Positions 24,301-39,000 of a stretch of DNA of 64,000 nt are shown here, piece after piece. A program made the position numbers and the translations under genes. This DNA comes from Petrosia ficiformis. Lineage: Eukaryota > Porifera > Demospongiae > Haplosclerida > Petrosiidae. Location of the stretch: positions 6,549,507 to 6,613,506 of the forward strand of contig OX345642.1 in the NCBI GenBank assembly GCA_947044365.1. The letters run 5' to 3'. How positions within the stretch are numbered: the stretch's first letter is position 1; each line of letters opens with the position of its first letter. The notes beneath the pieces are model-generated. The model searched no databases. It saw nothing but the letters and a program-made list of their open reading frames with translations, and had not been told where the DNA came from.

Positions 24301-27300
24301 ATTTTAAACTTTACTATTACACAAACATTTTTGGTAGGAAGGTTTTAGCTGGCTTCTTTATTACAATATCAGTTCCTTATTAATATAGAATCATTGATGG
24401 TGACAGTACAGTCAGTACTAGGCTCAATGCTTGATTTAGTGTTGTTAAGTAAACTATAAAGCATCCACTAGGCAACTTTAGAGTAGGCAATTTGTTGCAC
24501 ACTCCAAAGTTGCCTAGAGGATGGTAGGTTTAACTATAATTAAAACTCTTTTTAGTAAGGCATCGTGACTTTTAGTTCATGAAACTATAAATAAATTACA
24601 GGTCTATTGCCATAAATGCATTTAACTAAACCCTTTTGGTTAGTCTACTATAACCAAACCATAAGCCAAGCAAATTACAAATATAACTCAAAGTGGTCTG
24701 GGCTACCAAACGTGGTCACTACTGTCTAACTATGCTTTACTGAATATAATATTTCTTTTGTTCAGGACATGTGATACAGTTTGTTGTGCATATATGGAGC
24801 TGCCCTAAATTCAATTACTACGGATCTGGGCTACTAGAAATAAGAGAAGACCAGATGATTGTGTGGAGCAAAGGAGAGAAAGATGAAGTAGTCAGATGGA
24901 ATTTGGGACATATACGTTCATTCAAAGCTAAACCAAGTCTTCTTGAAATTGTTGCCGGAAGGTGTGTATTATTGTATATTAGTTAACAAAACAAATGATG
25001 GACTTTCAATGTTTTGAGAAAAATCTATATTTCCTTTCATTTTTATGCTTAGACAGATCGTTCTCTTCCTCTCTTTCCACCCCTTATCCCTCACTCACCA
25101 TCTCTCTCTCTCTCTCTCCTTCTCTCTATTTCTTCCTTTCTTTCTCTTAGTCGGAGTTCCACAGGAGAAGGCGTTTTCTTGTTTGGCACACAAGAAAGTG
25201 TCTTAATAACACACACACTTGAAACTGTCATTGATCGCTTGGCAAAACAAAAGAGAGCAAAGATAGCTAAAGCTCAACAGGTAAGTTGGAGACAGAGAGA
25301 AAGAGAGGGAGAGACAGAGAGGGAACATCCAGAACAGACAGAGGAAGGGAAGAACTAACTATGTATATTAGTTCAGTTTATCAACTACTTATAAGGAGAC
25401 AATTGTCAGCATGTAATTAGTTCAGCGATTTCAAGAGAGCGAGGGTACGACAAGTATACATTTTAATAGTATATTATTATAATAATTATCAAAAATTAAT
25501 ATCGTTAAGGTTATTTGTTGACACTACAATATTTAGAGAATCTCCAAAAATCACCGAAGCCTGTCATCCACTTACACAGGCAACTTTGGGATAGCCAACA
25601 AATTGCCTACTCCCAAAGTTTCAATCACCAAGCAACATGTTATTAGTGGATAGAGCATGCTTTGTGGCAACAATACTTGATGATTGCAACCTACGAATAA
25701 GCAAATTTGGAACAACCAATTTGTTGTCTGTTCCAAAGTTGCCTAACGAATGGTAGGCTTAACATTTAATTTAAGTATACACTATCAATTATTACCTCCT
25801 AAAGGTATAACTTAAATATTATACCATACTTTTAGAACAGTACTTATTATAATTGTGTTTTAATTAATTGAAATGGTTTTTATTCGCACACGTAGGCTCT
25901 TCCTCCAATTCCTCAAGTTAATCTTCCTCCTCTTCCAGCTCCATATAAAGGCACTGCATCACTGCTAAGAGATTCTCCTCACCTTGTTCCTGGATTCTCA
26001 GATGTTCCTGGTATGGTAGGCCCTGAAATATCATTACAAGTAGACTCTCAAGGCTATGACCACATCAATGTCCATAATAGTGGAACAAGAACTTTGAGGT
26101 GTGAGAGTCCAAGCCAATTACCAGATCCTGTAAAGATTAGCATGACAAGTAGTTATGATTCTAAATCTCCTTATGATAAACTCGATCATGTTTCTAGCGT
26201 ACGATTATCTTGTGCAGAATTAGATAAACCTACTAGCGATATATACTTAGATGAGTTGACCATTTCTAGAAAAACTTCTCAAAATACTTCAGGTTATTCC
26301 TATGTTGACACATCCCCACAACTCATTCCGTTACCTACTGATGATCGAAGCTCTGATGAAAATGTAGATCTTGGCGAAGTACGACGCCTCCCTTCGCCAA
26401 TCACTGCTAAGAAATCTAATGTAACTTTAGGAACAAACCTATCAAATGGCGATGTATACTCGACTATTAATGATAGCCAGTATTCATCGCTGAATCCGAT
26501 CAACTTTACTGGAGAATTACCTAGCGGAATGTACAATCAACTGAATTTTAAGAATCAGGATGAAGTGCCTAGTAGTGGTATTTCAAGAGATGATTATGAA
26601 CAAGTCTATACAAATTCGTCACAAGAAGACGAAAGAGATCTTTTCGATTCTCGTGGAAGTGTGGAAATCAAAGTTGAAGAAATTGAACAGCGCTATGAAA
26701 GGAGTCCAGTACTGACACGAAAGCACATTAGTCCAAGAGTCTCACCACATCAATCTCCAACTACAGAGAGACGAACGATAGTGAATGAATATGATGATGT
26801 CTCACTTCCTGAAGATCACATCATACAAACTAATACAACAGTTGATGGCTATTCTAGATTTAATCGTACCACAAATATTTCTTCAAACGCTACTACTAAA
26901 AGCAGTACGCAAGGTGATTATGCAAAGTTGAATGAGGAATATATATACAGCACAGTACAGCCAAAGAAAAAACAATTGCCACTTCAATTATCTCCATACA
27001 ATGGGGACTCTACTCTACTTTCACCTCATGAGGATGTTACCCCAACTCCACCTGCACCTTACAAAAGAGATGTTCCTCCAACTCCACCTGCACCTTACAG
27101 AGGAGATTTTCCTCCAACTCTACCTGCACCTTACAGAGGAGATATTCCTCCAACTCCGCCTGCACCTTACAGAGGAGATTTCCCTCCAATTCTACCTGCA
27201 CCTTACAGAGGAGATATTCCTCCAACTCCACCAGCGCCTTACAGAGGGGATTTTCCTCCAACTCCATCTGCATCTTATAGAGGGGATGTTCCCTCTACAA

Positions 27301-27557
27301 AAAATGATGATTATTCACTTGCATATCCTTCCCTACCTCTCTCAGCTAAATTACCACCACCTATCTACCAAGATGATATCCCAAATGCTCTTCATAATCC
27401 TGATCCTGATATTAAATGTCATACTTCAAAATCAAATCCAAAAAATGTATCTGGTCCACCTGTACCTCCAAGACGAGGACCTAGTCTTGGATCTCCATCA
27501 CCTAAAATTCCTTTACTTCCTCCATCCAAACCAAAGCCCTACAAACCAGTACAATAA
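21389..27557 (+). CDS. DOK/IRS-like adaptor with a long proline-rich, multi-tyrosine tail
   Basis: Five exons join in phase: 21389-21466, 21999-22278, 24766-24961, 25151-25280 and 25896-27557, giving 781 residues. Residues 8-118 are a PH domain (KRGYLKYKL, KEHWFVFRM, and the C-terminal helix TDEWLFALNAVLFG). Residues 119-228 are an IRS-type PTB domain: GSGLLEIREDQM, WNLGHIRSF, LLEIVAGR, then STGEGVFLFGTQES and a basic helix. The last exon is disordered and holds many tyrosine motifs (DVYSTI, SQYSSL, GMYNQLNF, DYEQVY, DYAKLNEEY, EYIYSTV). It also has about seven copies of a 12-residue unit (PPTPPAPYRGDF) encoded by a 36-bp tandem repeat at about 27037-27285, and SH3 ligands GPPVPPRRG and PPSKPKPYKP at the end. 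It should work as a membrane-recruited scaffold for SH2 and SH3 proteins. Intron phases through PH-PTB (0, 1, 2, 0) equal those of the head-to-head neighbour, so the two are inverted duplicates. Confidence 0.87.
21540..21970. repeat. GGATGGAT-rich minisatellite with CATGCATGCATC units
   Basis: Units of roughly 85-100 bp contain TTGGATGGATACCTATTCCT, CCATGCATGCATGCATCG and ATAATGTAGTTGGATGGA. They fill most of intron 1 of the second adaptor gene. Confidence 0.85.
22279..24765. other. Long intron 2 of the second adaptor gene
   Basis: No exon with credible splice sites is seen. A CTCTCTGT tract follows the donor. The motif CCAAAGTTGCCTAG with an inverted partner (GGCAACTTTAGAG) at about 24474-24520 recurs in intron 4 at about 25578-25745, which suggests a dispersed short element. 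Confidence 0.45.
27037..27285 (+). repeat. 36-bp tandem repeat inside the coding exon
   Basis: About seven units of CCTCCAACTCCACCTGCACC plus TTACAGAGGAGATTTT encode PPTPPAPYRGDF. The units stay in frame and vary mainly at P/L and F/I/V positions. Confidence 0.9.
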
Positions 27558-28527
27558 TGTCTGCTTGTGTATGTGTGTGCATAATTGTGTAGTTAAATAT
27601 AATCATATATATTTTGGGTTATCATAAATTATTTTAAAAACATTTCGTGTGTATGTATAAATTAATGAGTGTTTTCACCAATGTCAACTTCAACTGACAG
27701 CAATAATGAATACATGCTTGGGCCAAACCTTTTCTTTCAGTAGACCTGATATCTAGTATCAAATGGTGTTACTATTAATAGTATCAAACAGTGCAACTAT
27801 TAATAGTAATAGATACTATTAATAGTTGCACTGTTTGATATAAATGGTGTTACTATTAATAGTATCAGGTGGTATTACTATTAATAGTATCAAACAGTGC
27901 AACTATTAATAGTTGTACTGTTTGATACAAATGGTGTTACTATTAATAGTATCAAACAGTGAAACTATTAATAGTAATAGATACTATCAATAGTTGCACT
28001 GTTTGATACAAATGGTGTTACTATTAATAGTATCAAACAGTGAAACTATTAATAGTAATAGATACTATCAATAGTTGCACTGTTTGATATAAATGGTGTT
28101 ACTATTAATAGTATCAAACAGTGCAACTAATAGATACTAGCACTGTTTGATACAAATGGTGTTACTATTAATAGTATCAAACAGTGAAACTATTAATAGT
28201 AATAGATACTATTAATAGTTGTACTGTTTGATACAAATGGTGTTACTATTAATAGTGTTACCATTAATACTCTCAAACATTGTAATCGTGCTATTATTAA
28301 TAGTATAAGATGGTGTTACTATTAATAGTATAAGATGGTGTTACTATTAATAGCATCAAATTATTATTGATAGTTTAAGCTTCATTTACTGAATTATAGA
28401 GCGAAATCAATTCTACATAATTATTATAATCTTGGTCACCACGTTTTAAGAAATTCATTTTACTAATAACAGTTGTAAGTTTAATACAAGTTTCCATGGA
28501 TACAAGATAATAATAAAGGATTAATAA
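27558..28527. other. Intergenic region between the convergent second adaptor and NUP93
   Basis: It holds the 3' flank of the adaptor and the palindromic ACTATTAATAGT array described separately. No coding exon is seen. Confidence 0.5.
27763..28375. repeat. Array of self-complementary ACTATTAATAGT units
   Basis: ACTATTAATAGT, a perfect palindrome, recurs many times. It is spaced by ATCAAACAGTG and its reverse complement CACTGTTTGAT, in both orientations, so the array can fold on itself at several scales. Larger units of about 125 bp are repeated (compare 27780-27900 with later units). Confidence 0.9.
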
Positions 28528-31500
28528 TTAATTCATTAGTACTTCCATTTGAACTAAACGAGCATTTACATCACCAGACATCTGGTAGGGTATCATACCG
28601 GAGAATGTAATGAGAGTTCTTGCCATGTGTCTAAGTCTGTTTTTATGCTGAAAAATAATTATAAATGAAGATCCAGAATGTATCACATGACTGATTGTCA
28701 CATTACTACATGTACATCTCATACATGGGTGAAGAATTGTTGTACTTGTGCTTAAGCATGTGTCTGTGCTTTTACTAGTACTTACATGTAAGTACTCTCA
28801 AAGGTTTTTGGACTTGTATTTACGGTAGTACTCTCTTAGGAAGGAAGTACTTGTACTTAATATTAGTTAATAACTAAACAATTACAAGTGTTTGATGATG
28901 GACGCCTCTTTGTGCTTCACCTGACGTCTAAGTAATATACTAATGTCCTTATTAAGTCTACAAAACTTTTTGATTAAAAATGTTGTTGGTAAAAACTTAA
29001 ACATCTCTTGAAACTCTACTCAGAGCACAAGCTATAACCTTGGGGATCATTTTGACACTAAAAATTATTTGTTTCAGATGGGACAGAAACAATTATAATA
29101 ATAACTAAATGTATTAAGTCTGTCTAATGAAGTGACTTACCACTTCTTGTCCTCCATCTTGAATGCCTATTTGAGGACTACCAATACTAGATATAAAGGA
29201 AAGAACAGTTGAGAGTTCAGTGACACTTTTCATATGGTGTGTATGGATTCTGCATGTGGCTGTGTACAAAGTGTGTATCTACAGTATATGTCAATAAAAG
29301 TCACCATACAGTACAGTAATTACTCAGTAGTTTGATTTCCACACTACAGTAGTTCAACAGTAGTTTCGACGGTAATTGGTATACTTGTCAATTCAATACC
29401 ACAGTAGTGAGACAGTAATTAGTATACTATACTGACAGTAGAACTAAGGTAACTACTGTTACTGTATTATTTATTAGACATATACTGTACATACACACAT
29501 ATGTACAATTGTACATAATACATGTGTTAGAGGAGGCCAATATTTTAATATTATCGTAGAGTTGTGGTATTTTCTCCCACAATTATCATATCACTGCAGT
29601 TTCTGTATGATCAATATAATTAATCATAGCTCCAAGCCTGCAATACTATTGACACGGTATCATATATGTAAAACATACAGCATTTTGGTCTCCTGAGATG
29701 ACAAAATGCAGTACATAAATATCTTCTGCTATATAAATCATTATATCATTGAAAATCATCATAACTTTATTCCATGATATTGTGAATATCTCATTATTGC
29801 CTCTCCCAGCACATGTATTGTTGTGTAGTACAGTATTCTCATTGTAATGTGTCTACCTAGTTTGTCGATACTGTGTGTACAAAATACTCATTAAGGCCAA
29901 AAGAATATCAGGATAACATTGACGTATCTATGGCAACGAAAATGATGAGGATTATTAATTGCAGTCATACACAAGTCAAAATTTTAATGAGAGACAACAT
30001 CAATAAACACATTTTACATTATCAAGCGAAATTGTGTAGTTGCTATGGTTACCAAGTCATCCTTTCCTCTGAAAACAGCTACTTTCTGTTCAACTGTTTC
30101 TCCATCTTGTAACGGAAGCAACTTTAAATCTTTCATTATCTGTAAGAAGACAAATATAAGTTTAAAATAGAAAAACATTTGATGTAGCTTAGTAGAAAGA
30201 AATACATGTACATCTTAATACTGTACAAATTTACATGTGACTAATGGTACATGTACATGTGACTAATGGTACATGTACATGGAACTAAGTTTAAAGTAGA
30301 AAAACATTTGATGTAGCTTAGTAGAAAGAAATATATGTACATCTTAATACTGTACAAATTTACATGTGACTAATGGTATATGTACATGTGACTAATGGTA
30401 CATGTATGTGGGACTAATGTTACATGTACATGTGACTAATGGTACATGTACATGGAACTAATGGCACATGTACATGTGACTAATGGTACATGTACATGGA
30501 ACTAAGTTTAAAATAGAAAAACATTTGATGTAGCTTAGTAGAAAGAAATACATGTACATCTTAATACTGTACAAATTTACATGTGACTAATGGTACATGT
30601 ACATGTGACTAATGGTACATGTATGTGGGACTAATGTTACATGTACATGGGACTAATGGTACATGTACATGTGACTAATGGTACATGTACATGGAACTAA
30701 TGGCACATGTACATGTGACTAATGGATATGTACATGTGACTGTACTGGCAGATCCAGGAACTTACGAGGTGTGTACAAAATTAAAAAAATTTGTATGTGA
30801 TCCAGAAAATTTTAATTGCTAATTAATATTCATAGTGGGCATGGCCTAATTAATTAAAGCTGCTGTATTAGTCATTGGAAGTTCCTTTGGAGAGTCAAAT
30901 TGATATCTATTTAGTCCAAATGAGTTATCAATCGTAGTGACCTCTTATCTCATACAGTTCTATTTAATTACTGATCTTAGCTAGTAGTATCTACAGTGGA
31001 ACCCTTCTATTCTGAGCACCCTTCGGACAAATATAAGTGTTTTGATTACAGGGGTGGCCTAATCTTAGGAGTGAATTTACATGTATTTTATAAAGCACAG
31101 TTTGGGACATTTGTATAAGTACAGGGGTCTCCTCATTTCAGCAGAGTAACTGTTGATTTCAGTATCCTCAATAGAAGAGTTTCACTGTAAACAGTACAGT
31201 GAGTTCATCTAATACATAAAGGAAGGAAGTAGGAGATTGGGTTCATCTAATTCTGTTTTGTCTACTGGAGCTTTGTTTACTATAGTCACATAAATTTAAT
31301 TAAAACTACAGTATAAAACTTCACCATACAGTACAGTAATTACTCATTTCCACACTGCAGTAGTTCAACAGTAGTTTTGACAGTAATCAACATCACAGTA
31401 GTAAGACGGTAATTACTATACTATACTAACAGTAGAAGTAAGGTTACTGTATGGTGATGACATACATGTATACTGTATAACTAATTTAACAGTTTGACAA

Positions 31501-33015
31501 ACTAGTCTGCAACTAAAAGTGTCAAATACTACTTGTAACCCTCTTTACCTGTAAAGCTACTTCATTGCTTTTGGCGTGATAATGATCAAAGAACTGCATG
31601 AGGTCTAACAACAAAAAGAAGGTGTGGCTTGTCACATGACTGCCCAGCTGACCAAGATTACGATATCTATAATATAGAACAGATATGTACACATATATAA
31701 GATCATGAAAATGCTAATATGATTTGGTATGAGGAATGGGTTCAAATCTTTGTCCATTTGGTGTGATTTTTAAATGATAAATGTTTCTGCTTGCTCTCAC
31801 TCACTAATGATTATACATGTGTACATTCTATAAACCAAACATGTGGGTAACTAATATTGTAGACATGTTCCAGAAATGTTAAGCCATGGACGTGCATCTG
31901 TGTTTTTTCTTTCATCCCAGCAATGCTGAACACGAGTTAAAACAGCAACAAGAGAGGAATAATACTCATTATAATACAAATGAAGCTTAGTAGGCTTTCT
32001 GAAACCAATCAAGAAAAGCGGACATCATCACAATATTTTATAAAACACATGTGAATCTTTGCCTCAGCTCCAGTTAACCGTATGTAATTCACCTCTCACA
32101 TTCGCTCTCTCCCTCACAATTGATCTTCCTACCTTACCTTTAGCCATTCACTATCACCATTTTCTCATACCCTCCCTCAATATGGATTTGTTGCCATGGT
32201 AACATTACATAAATGCGTATATATGATATGTATAACTAATAATACTTGGGTTTGTGTAGTTTAGAACTACTACCAGTCATACGAGATACATCTTGTTTTA
32301 AACCTGTCTGACTACAATAAGACTTAACTACCTTTCTGCAATTGACACAGCAAGAGTTTGAATACGGCTTCTGTCAGATTGTGGTGCTGAAGGAGCTGAA
32401 ACCATTCCACTCATTAGCCTACACAATATCTCTATTACCTTTCCATGATTCTATTTATGACAAAGATATAACACATGATAATCACATGACAGTCAGCTGA
32501 CCTTAGCTAGATCATATAATCTGACTGAATCTTCAAACAAACCTTTCTCTTCCGCTTCAGCTGCTATGAATCCAACAATATCAACTTGACTACCAAACTT
32601 GTCAATACAACCAGGCTAATGATATTATGTACATGTACATGTATAATTATGTACATAATTATTATAATTATATACACACTATACATGTATGTATATGTAC
32701 ATGACAACATGTACATGTACATGTATAATTAATTACATACTTTTTATAATTATATAGACACTATACATGTATATGTACATGACAACATGTACATGTACAA
32801 CTGTACATGTACAACTATGTACATAATTCATATACACACTATACATGTACATGTACATGTACATGACAACATGTACATGTACATGTATAATTATGTGCAA
32901 TTAATATCTTTTCATGCACTTTATAATTAATATACATACAATTATTAATGTACAAACCTTACAGGAACCATCAGGCTGTATCTTACCAAGTAACATTTCA
33001 AACTATGAGATAGAC

Positions 33016-33062
<47 letters not shown>

Positions 33063-36000
33063 ATATATAGATGGAATGCTATACTGTACATGTATATACA
33101 TGTAAGTATGTACATGTATGCAAATGATATACAATATACAGTGTGTGATGTACAATATACATGTACCTCTCTACTTTCCATTGTAAGGTCACTAACACAA
33201 GAGAGAAAGAGATCCTTACCACGACCATCTTGTAGACCACTATCAAGATTACAAAACGTATATATAGTATAGTACATTACATGTACTAATATCGTCAGTC
33301 TAAATGTACAGTATAGTACATTACATGTACTAATATCGCCAGTCTAAATGTACAGTATAGTACATTATATGTACTAATATCGCCAGTCTAAATGTACAGT
33401 ATAGTACATTACATGTACTAATATCGCCAGTCTAAATGTACAGTATAGTACATTACATGTACTAATATCGCCAGTCTAAATGTACAGTATAGTACATTAC
33501 ATGTACTAATATCGCCAGTCTAAATGTACAGTATAGTACATTACATGTACTAATATCGCCAGTCTAAATGTACAGTATAGTACATTACATGTACTAATAT
33601 CGCCAGTCTAAATGTACAGTATAGTACATTACATGTACTAATATCAACAGTCATAATATATATTTTATATATATAACATTTTAGGTTTAGGAATTGGCTG
33701 AGATTTTGAAATCAATTGATAATCCATTAAAATCAGTGCCATATAAGTCGATTAATGCAGTTCCCATCTGATGATCAAAAAGGCTTCCCGTCACTTTCAT
33801 ATTGTTGCTGTCACATGCTTGAAAAGTATGTCTTTCGGAATAATCAATATCACAGACTTACAATTGATAAACAGAAGAATTTTCAGTATGGATTGATTAA
33901 TCAATATTGAATAGCCCAGCCCTGAACTCTAGACCAGCCCGAGTTTTTTTAAACAGATGTGATTGATCAACTACTTTGAGGAAATCATTCTTCCAAGCTA
34001 AATGAAACAATATTCCCTTTGATCAAAATATGTATTCAGTTGTTCATCACAAGAAACTAATGAAATATGGTATCTAAGAAGCCAATGATTCATCGTCATG
34101 GATACCAAATTTCTTTGGCTTCCTGTCAAAATGGTCAAGCAGCAAGCAATTTTAATTTACTTCAAAAAGTTAACTATTGCAATCAATTGATCATTTGCAA
34201 CTGAAATGTATGGGCAGCCATTTTATTCATGCCATCCTTAGTACTACCATACTCTCTGATAATCCATCGTTCTTTGGACATCAAGTAGTGTACAAATACA
34301 CGATATTTTTTAGATATAATGAACTAAACAGCATCAATAGGATGTATAAATTACCTCAAACGATAGAAATATTCCAGTGCCTCTCGAGGATCAGTAAGAG
34401 CAAACTTACGAGTATAACTTACAACCAGTCTACCAAGATTAATACGCTGTATACCATTTGGTTCTTCAACAACTAATGTGTGTGTATATACATAATAAAT
34501 AGATGGATTGAATACATAGTAACGTAGATGCAGTAGATGGATAGATAGAGATATATAAACATGGATTAATAGCTATATTCACAGATAAAATAGTTATGTA
34601 GATCTAGACAGATAGATGGAATAAATGGATGGATAGATGCAATAGATGGATAGATGGACACAAAAGATGGATGAATGGATATATATTTAATATGTACATG
34701 TAGATATAGACATGCAGATAGATGGAATAGATGGATGGATGAATAGAAGAATGGATGGATGGATTGATGGATGTATGGATGGATGGATGGATGTACATGT
34801 ATGGATGGATGGATGGATGGATGACTGGATGGATGACTGGATGGATGGATGGATAGATGGATGGATGGATGGATGGTTGGATGGATGGAAGAATAGATGT
34901 ATGGATGGATTGATAGATGGATGGACTGGATGGATGGATGAATGAATGAATAAATGGATGGATGGATGGATGTATGGATGGATTGATGGATGGATTGATG
35001 GATGGATGCATGGATGGATGGATGGACTGGATGGATAGATGAATAGATGGATGGATGGATGGATGAAATGAATAGATAGATACATGTGTAGATGGATGAA
35101 TAGACAATGGTGAGGTGAAGTATTTCATTACACAAGTTAGAGTGGAATGATTTAGTGAGATTCAGTAGTTCCAGATCATGAAGAGCTAATGCAAAATGAA
35201 CAGCATGAGAACGAAGAGACTCATTTTGTGACAGGAATGAAATAGCCTAAAGAAATAAAACTAATTTATGACTAGTCAATTTTGACCAAATGCTTAAATT
35301 CAATCACTCGTCATTCCACCATTTTGTACAGGAAGTCAATGAAATTTGGTATCCAGGAAGCTAATAATAGCTCTTCCTGGATACCAAATTTCATTGACTT
35401 TCTGTACAAAATGGTGGAATGGTGAGCAATTGAACGCAAGCAAAATTATTTGTTGGACTAATTCCTTTTTGAAAATTATATCACATTTACATGTACCTAA
35501 AATTCATCATTCACACAGACACACACACACGTATGAACACACAGACACACACACACGTATGAACACACAGACACACACACACATACCGCTTCAAATTGAA
35601 GAGATAGGAGTAATATTTGAAAGTAAAGATGAGGATTCTGAACAGCATTGAAATGACTTTCTCCTAAAGACAAAAAAAACATGTTATATTATACACAATT
35701 ACAACTGTACCACTCTAAAAAGAGCATAGAAAAATTCTACAATGATTATAAGTCTTATATTTTATATGTGAAACAAACCATAGTCTTTGAAGAGCAGTTT
35801 TTGAAAATATGACAATGTCATTCTGTCATTAAGAGCATTTGTGTGGGTGTGTCTATCAACAGGTTCAAAATGCAGTTGACATAACTGTTTGAAAATAGAT
35901 GGATTAATGGATGGAAGATGGATGGATGGATGGAGGATAGATGGGTGGATGGATGGATCATGGAAGGGTGGGTGGATGGATGGAAGGGTGGATGGAAGAT

Positions 36001-39000
36001 GGATGGATGGATGGAGGATGGATGGGTGGATGGATGGATGGATGGATGGATCATGGAAGGGTGGGTGGATGGATAGAAGGGTGGATGGAAGATGGATGGA
36101 TGGATGGAGGATGGATGGGTGGATGGATGGATGGATTGCATTTCATACACACAGCTATACCTTTAGCCACATATAGTCCTCTGTTTTGATCAAGACTTGA
36201 GAATGATTATCACTAATATCACAACATGCTAATAAACAATAGACAGCTCTTTTGAACGGATCTAAGCTATTTCTGACACTACGCCTGTACTGTAGCTGTA
36301 GTTTAGACTCAGATGAGGGAGGGAGTCTGGAGAACAAAGGTAACATGTACATGTACATCCTGTCCATCCATCTGTCGGTTCATCCAATCCACCCATCCAT
36401 CCATCCATCCATCCATCCATCCATCCATCCATCCATCCATCCATCCTCCTCCATCCATCCATCCATCCATCCATCCATCCACCCATCCATCCATCCACCC
36501 ATCTATCCACCCATCCATCCATCCATCCATCCACCCATCTATCCATCCATCCATCCATCCATCCATCTCACTGCTCTCATCCTAACCTTCGATCACTACT
36601 ATCAATATATTCTTGTAGATAATGAGCTATATCTGAACACGTACTGAAAAACAAGAAAACAAGATAAATAGAGAAAAAAGTATCCCTATGATTGCTTTGT
36701 GGTGTCTAATCATGGCTAACTTTATGATGCCTGAAACACATCAGCCTATTATAGTTATTATTTTGATTATCTACATGTACTCTGTTTACCTTTTAAAGAA
36801 CCTTGTAGAACTTTAAGAATATATTTCAGGTAGAATAGCTAGCTATTAGTTCCAGTTTCTACGTAAGCTACACTGCTTTCTTTCTGCTTATCTGTAGAGC
36901 TTGAGCGCGCGTTCTTTTACGCGCCATGCCCATTAATTGACCGAGCCCCCCGGGAATGATGTAACTTCTTTAACTACGTATACAACGCATACTCGCATAA
37001 GTGACACAAACATATAAATATATATATATAGTTCGAACCCGTGGGAAAGCAATCATAGGGATGGCCCTATGGGCCATAAAAATTCATTAGTATCCAACAA
37101 CAACACACATGAAATTCAAATACCATGGTATAAAAACATAATTAACTGCCCATCCTAATACTGTGTAAATAATCTCACTTCGCTTCCATTATGACTTTTA
37201 ATGCATCTTTTAGATCTCCACATCTCATACAGTAAAATACTAGAGCCCATAATGGCTGCTCAGATACAGTACCATCCTAAAGATTTATATGATAATTACA
37301 AATGTGTGTACATACATGTACATGTACAATATACTAATAGATCAGTACATGTACATACGTGATACATATACACTGTACATGTACCTATACATACATATAC
37401 TTGTACATCTAGTATATGTATGTATATATATACATGTACATGTACATCACATATACATAATACATGTTAATATATGTACATGTACAATATATGAAACATA
37501 AGTACATGTACAATATACTTGTGCATCAGTATGTGTACACACATATACATGTATATATACATGTATACATGTATAATATACATGTACAATATACATGTAC
37601 ATGTGTAAGGAAAAAGGAATACAGGAAATATTTTCATAAAGGAATGCATACAATTAATAATTATTACTTTTCCTACCTCAAAATCAGGAAAACTGTTTGC
37701 TTGTTTCAAAGTTAAGTAACTATGAACTAAATTCAGTGTACTTGGGACTCCACCCAGTTTGGCCTGAGACAGACTGCTAAATACCAACTCCTTTATATAA
37801 TCCAAATACCTGAGTTAATAAATAACTCATAAATACACCAGCTATGTATCTTAATAACACATGATATATTATAATCTTTAAAATGGACATATTCCCCACA
37901 TTGCAGAAATATTTAGCCAATGACCAGACCTATTTTCACTACTCTTGTCTTGCTCCCCATATACACATGTACCAGTGTTTTTGATAAGCTCATATGGCAC
38001 ACCATTGGCGCAAAGAGCTTCTCATTTGGCACTGCACAGTTCTCTCCTTGAGCCAGTGGCGCAGTTAATTATGCATTAACTCTTGTTAATTGGCTCAAGA
38101 TGTATTCTCAATGGCGCACATACTAATCATTTTTGAGCCAATTTGGCCCAAGCTTCAAAACTTATCAAAAACTATGACATGTACTGTGTATATAGTTCCG
38201 TTTCAATTTACTGGACATTCACTAGATTTATTGGATGAAGTCTTGTAAGAGCAGACAATGTCCTTTATGACTAATGGCTATTTCTATATTCCTTTTTCCT
38301 TCCTCTACATCTCATTCCCTACCCCTCCCTCTCTCTCTCTCACTGTTGTTCAAGGAAACTTCTTGCTTGATTAACAAAGTCTTTCTGAAAACCCAAAGAG
38401 GTACGATGCTCGTATGCCTTGGGTGGTAGTGTTGGTACGTCTATAAGTGTTTTAAGTAGAGACCACGAATCCTTGATGCCCTGAAAACATAAGATGAATT
38501 ATGATTATCACAGCTAGGTTTCAAATAACAATCATTTTTAAAATGTCCTTTTTTTGTTTACAGTCATGTATGAAGACTAACCTTATCATTTTGAATAGCT
38601 TTGTGAAACTCATTAACTAAAGTATGTGATAGGTCTCTTAACTTAGCTTCATTAGCTCGGTATACCTGTAAGTTAATTATATCATATTATTAATTACAGG
38701 GGCAATGAGAGTGATAATACATGTACATGAAAATCTATAAATAATATACATGTACATGTAGATCTAGCAAGCAGTATACATGTACATGTAGATTTACATG
38801 TATATGTAGATCTAGCAAGCAGTATACATGTACATGTAGATTTAGCAATAATATACATGTACATGTACACTGCTCGCTAGATCCACATGTACATGTACAT
38901 GTACATGTAGATCTAGCAAGCAGTATACATCATGTACATGTAGATTTAGCAAGCAGTATCTACATGTACATGTACATGTACATGTACATGTACATGGAGA

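Noticed and set aside
29873..30112. Plus-strand open frame of 79 codons
   Set aside because: It is antisense to a NUP93 exon (30018-30139) with strong family support.
30018..30139. Shorter donor at 30053 for this NUP93 exon
   Set aside because: It would put the next exon out of frame; the donor at 30018 keeps phase 2 and joins cleanly at 29249.
34566..36585. HPSIHPSI and DGWMDGWM open frames
   Set aside because: They are translations of (GGAT)n and (CCAT)n tracts in NUP93 introns.
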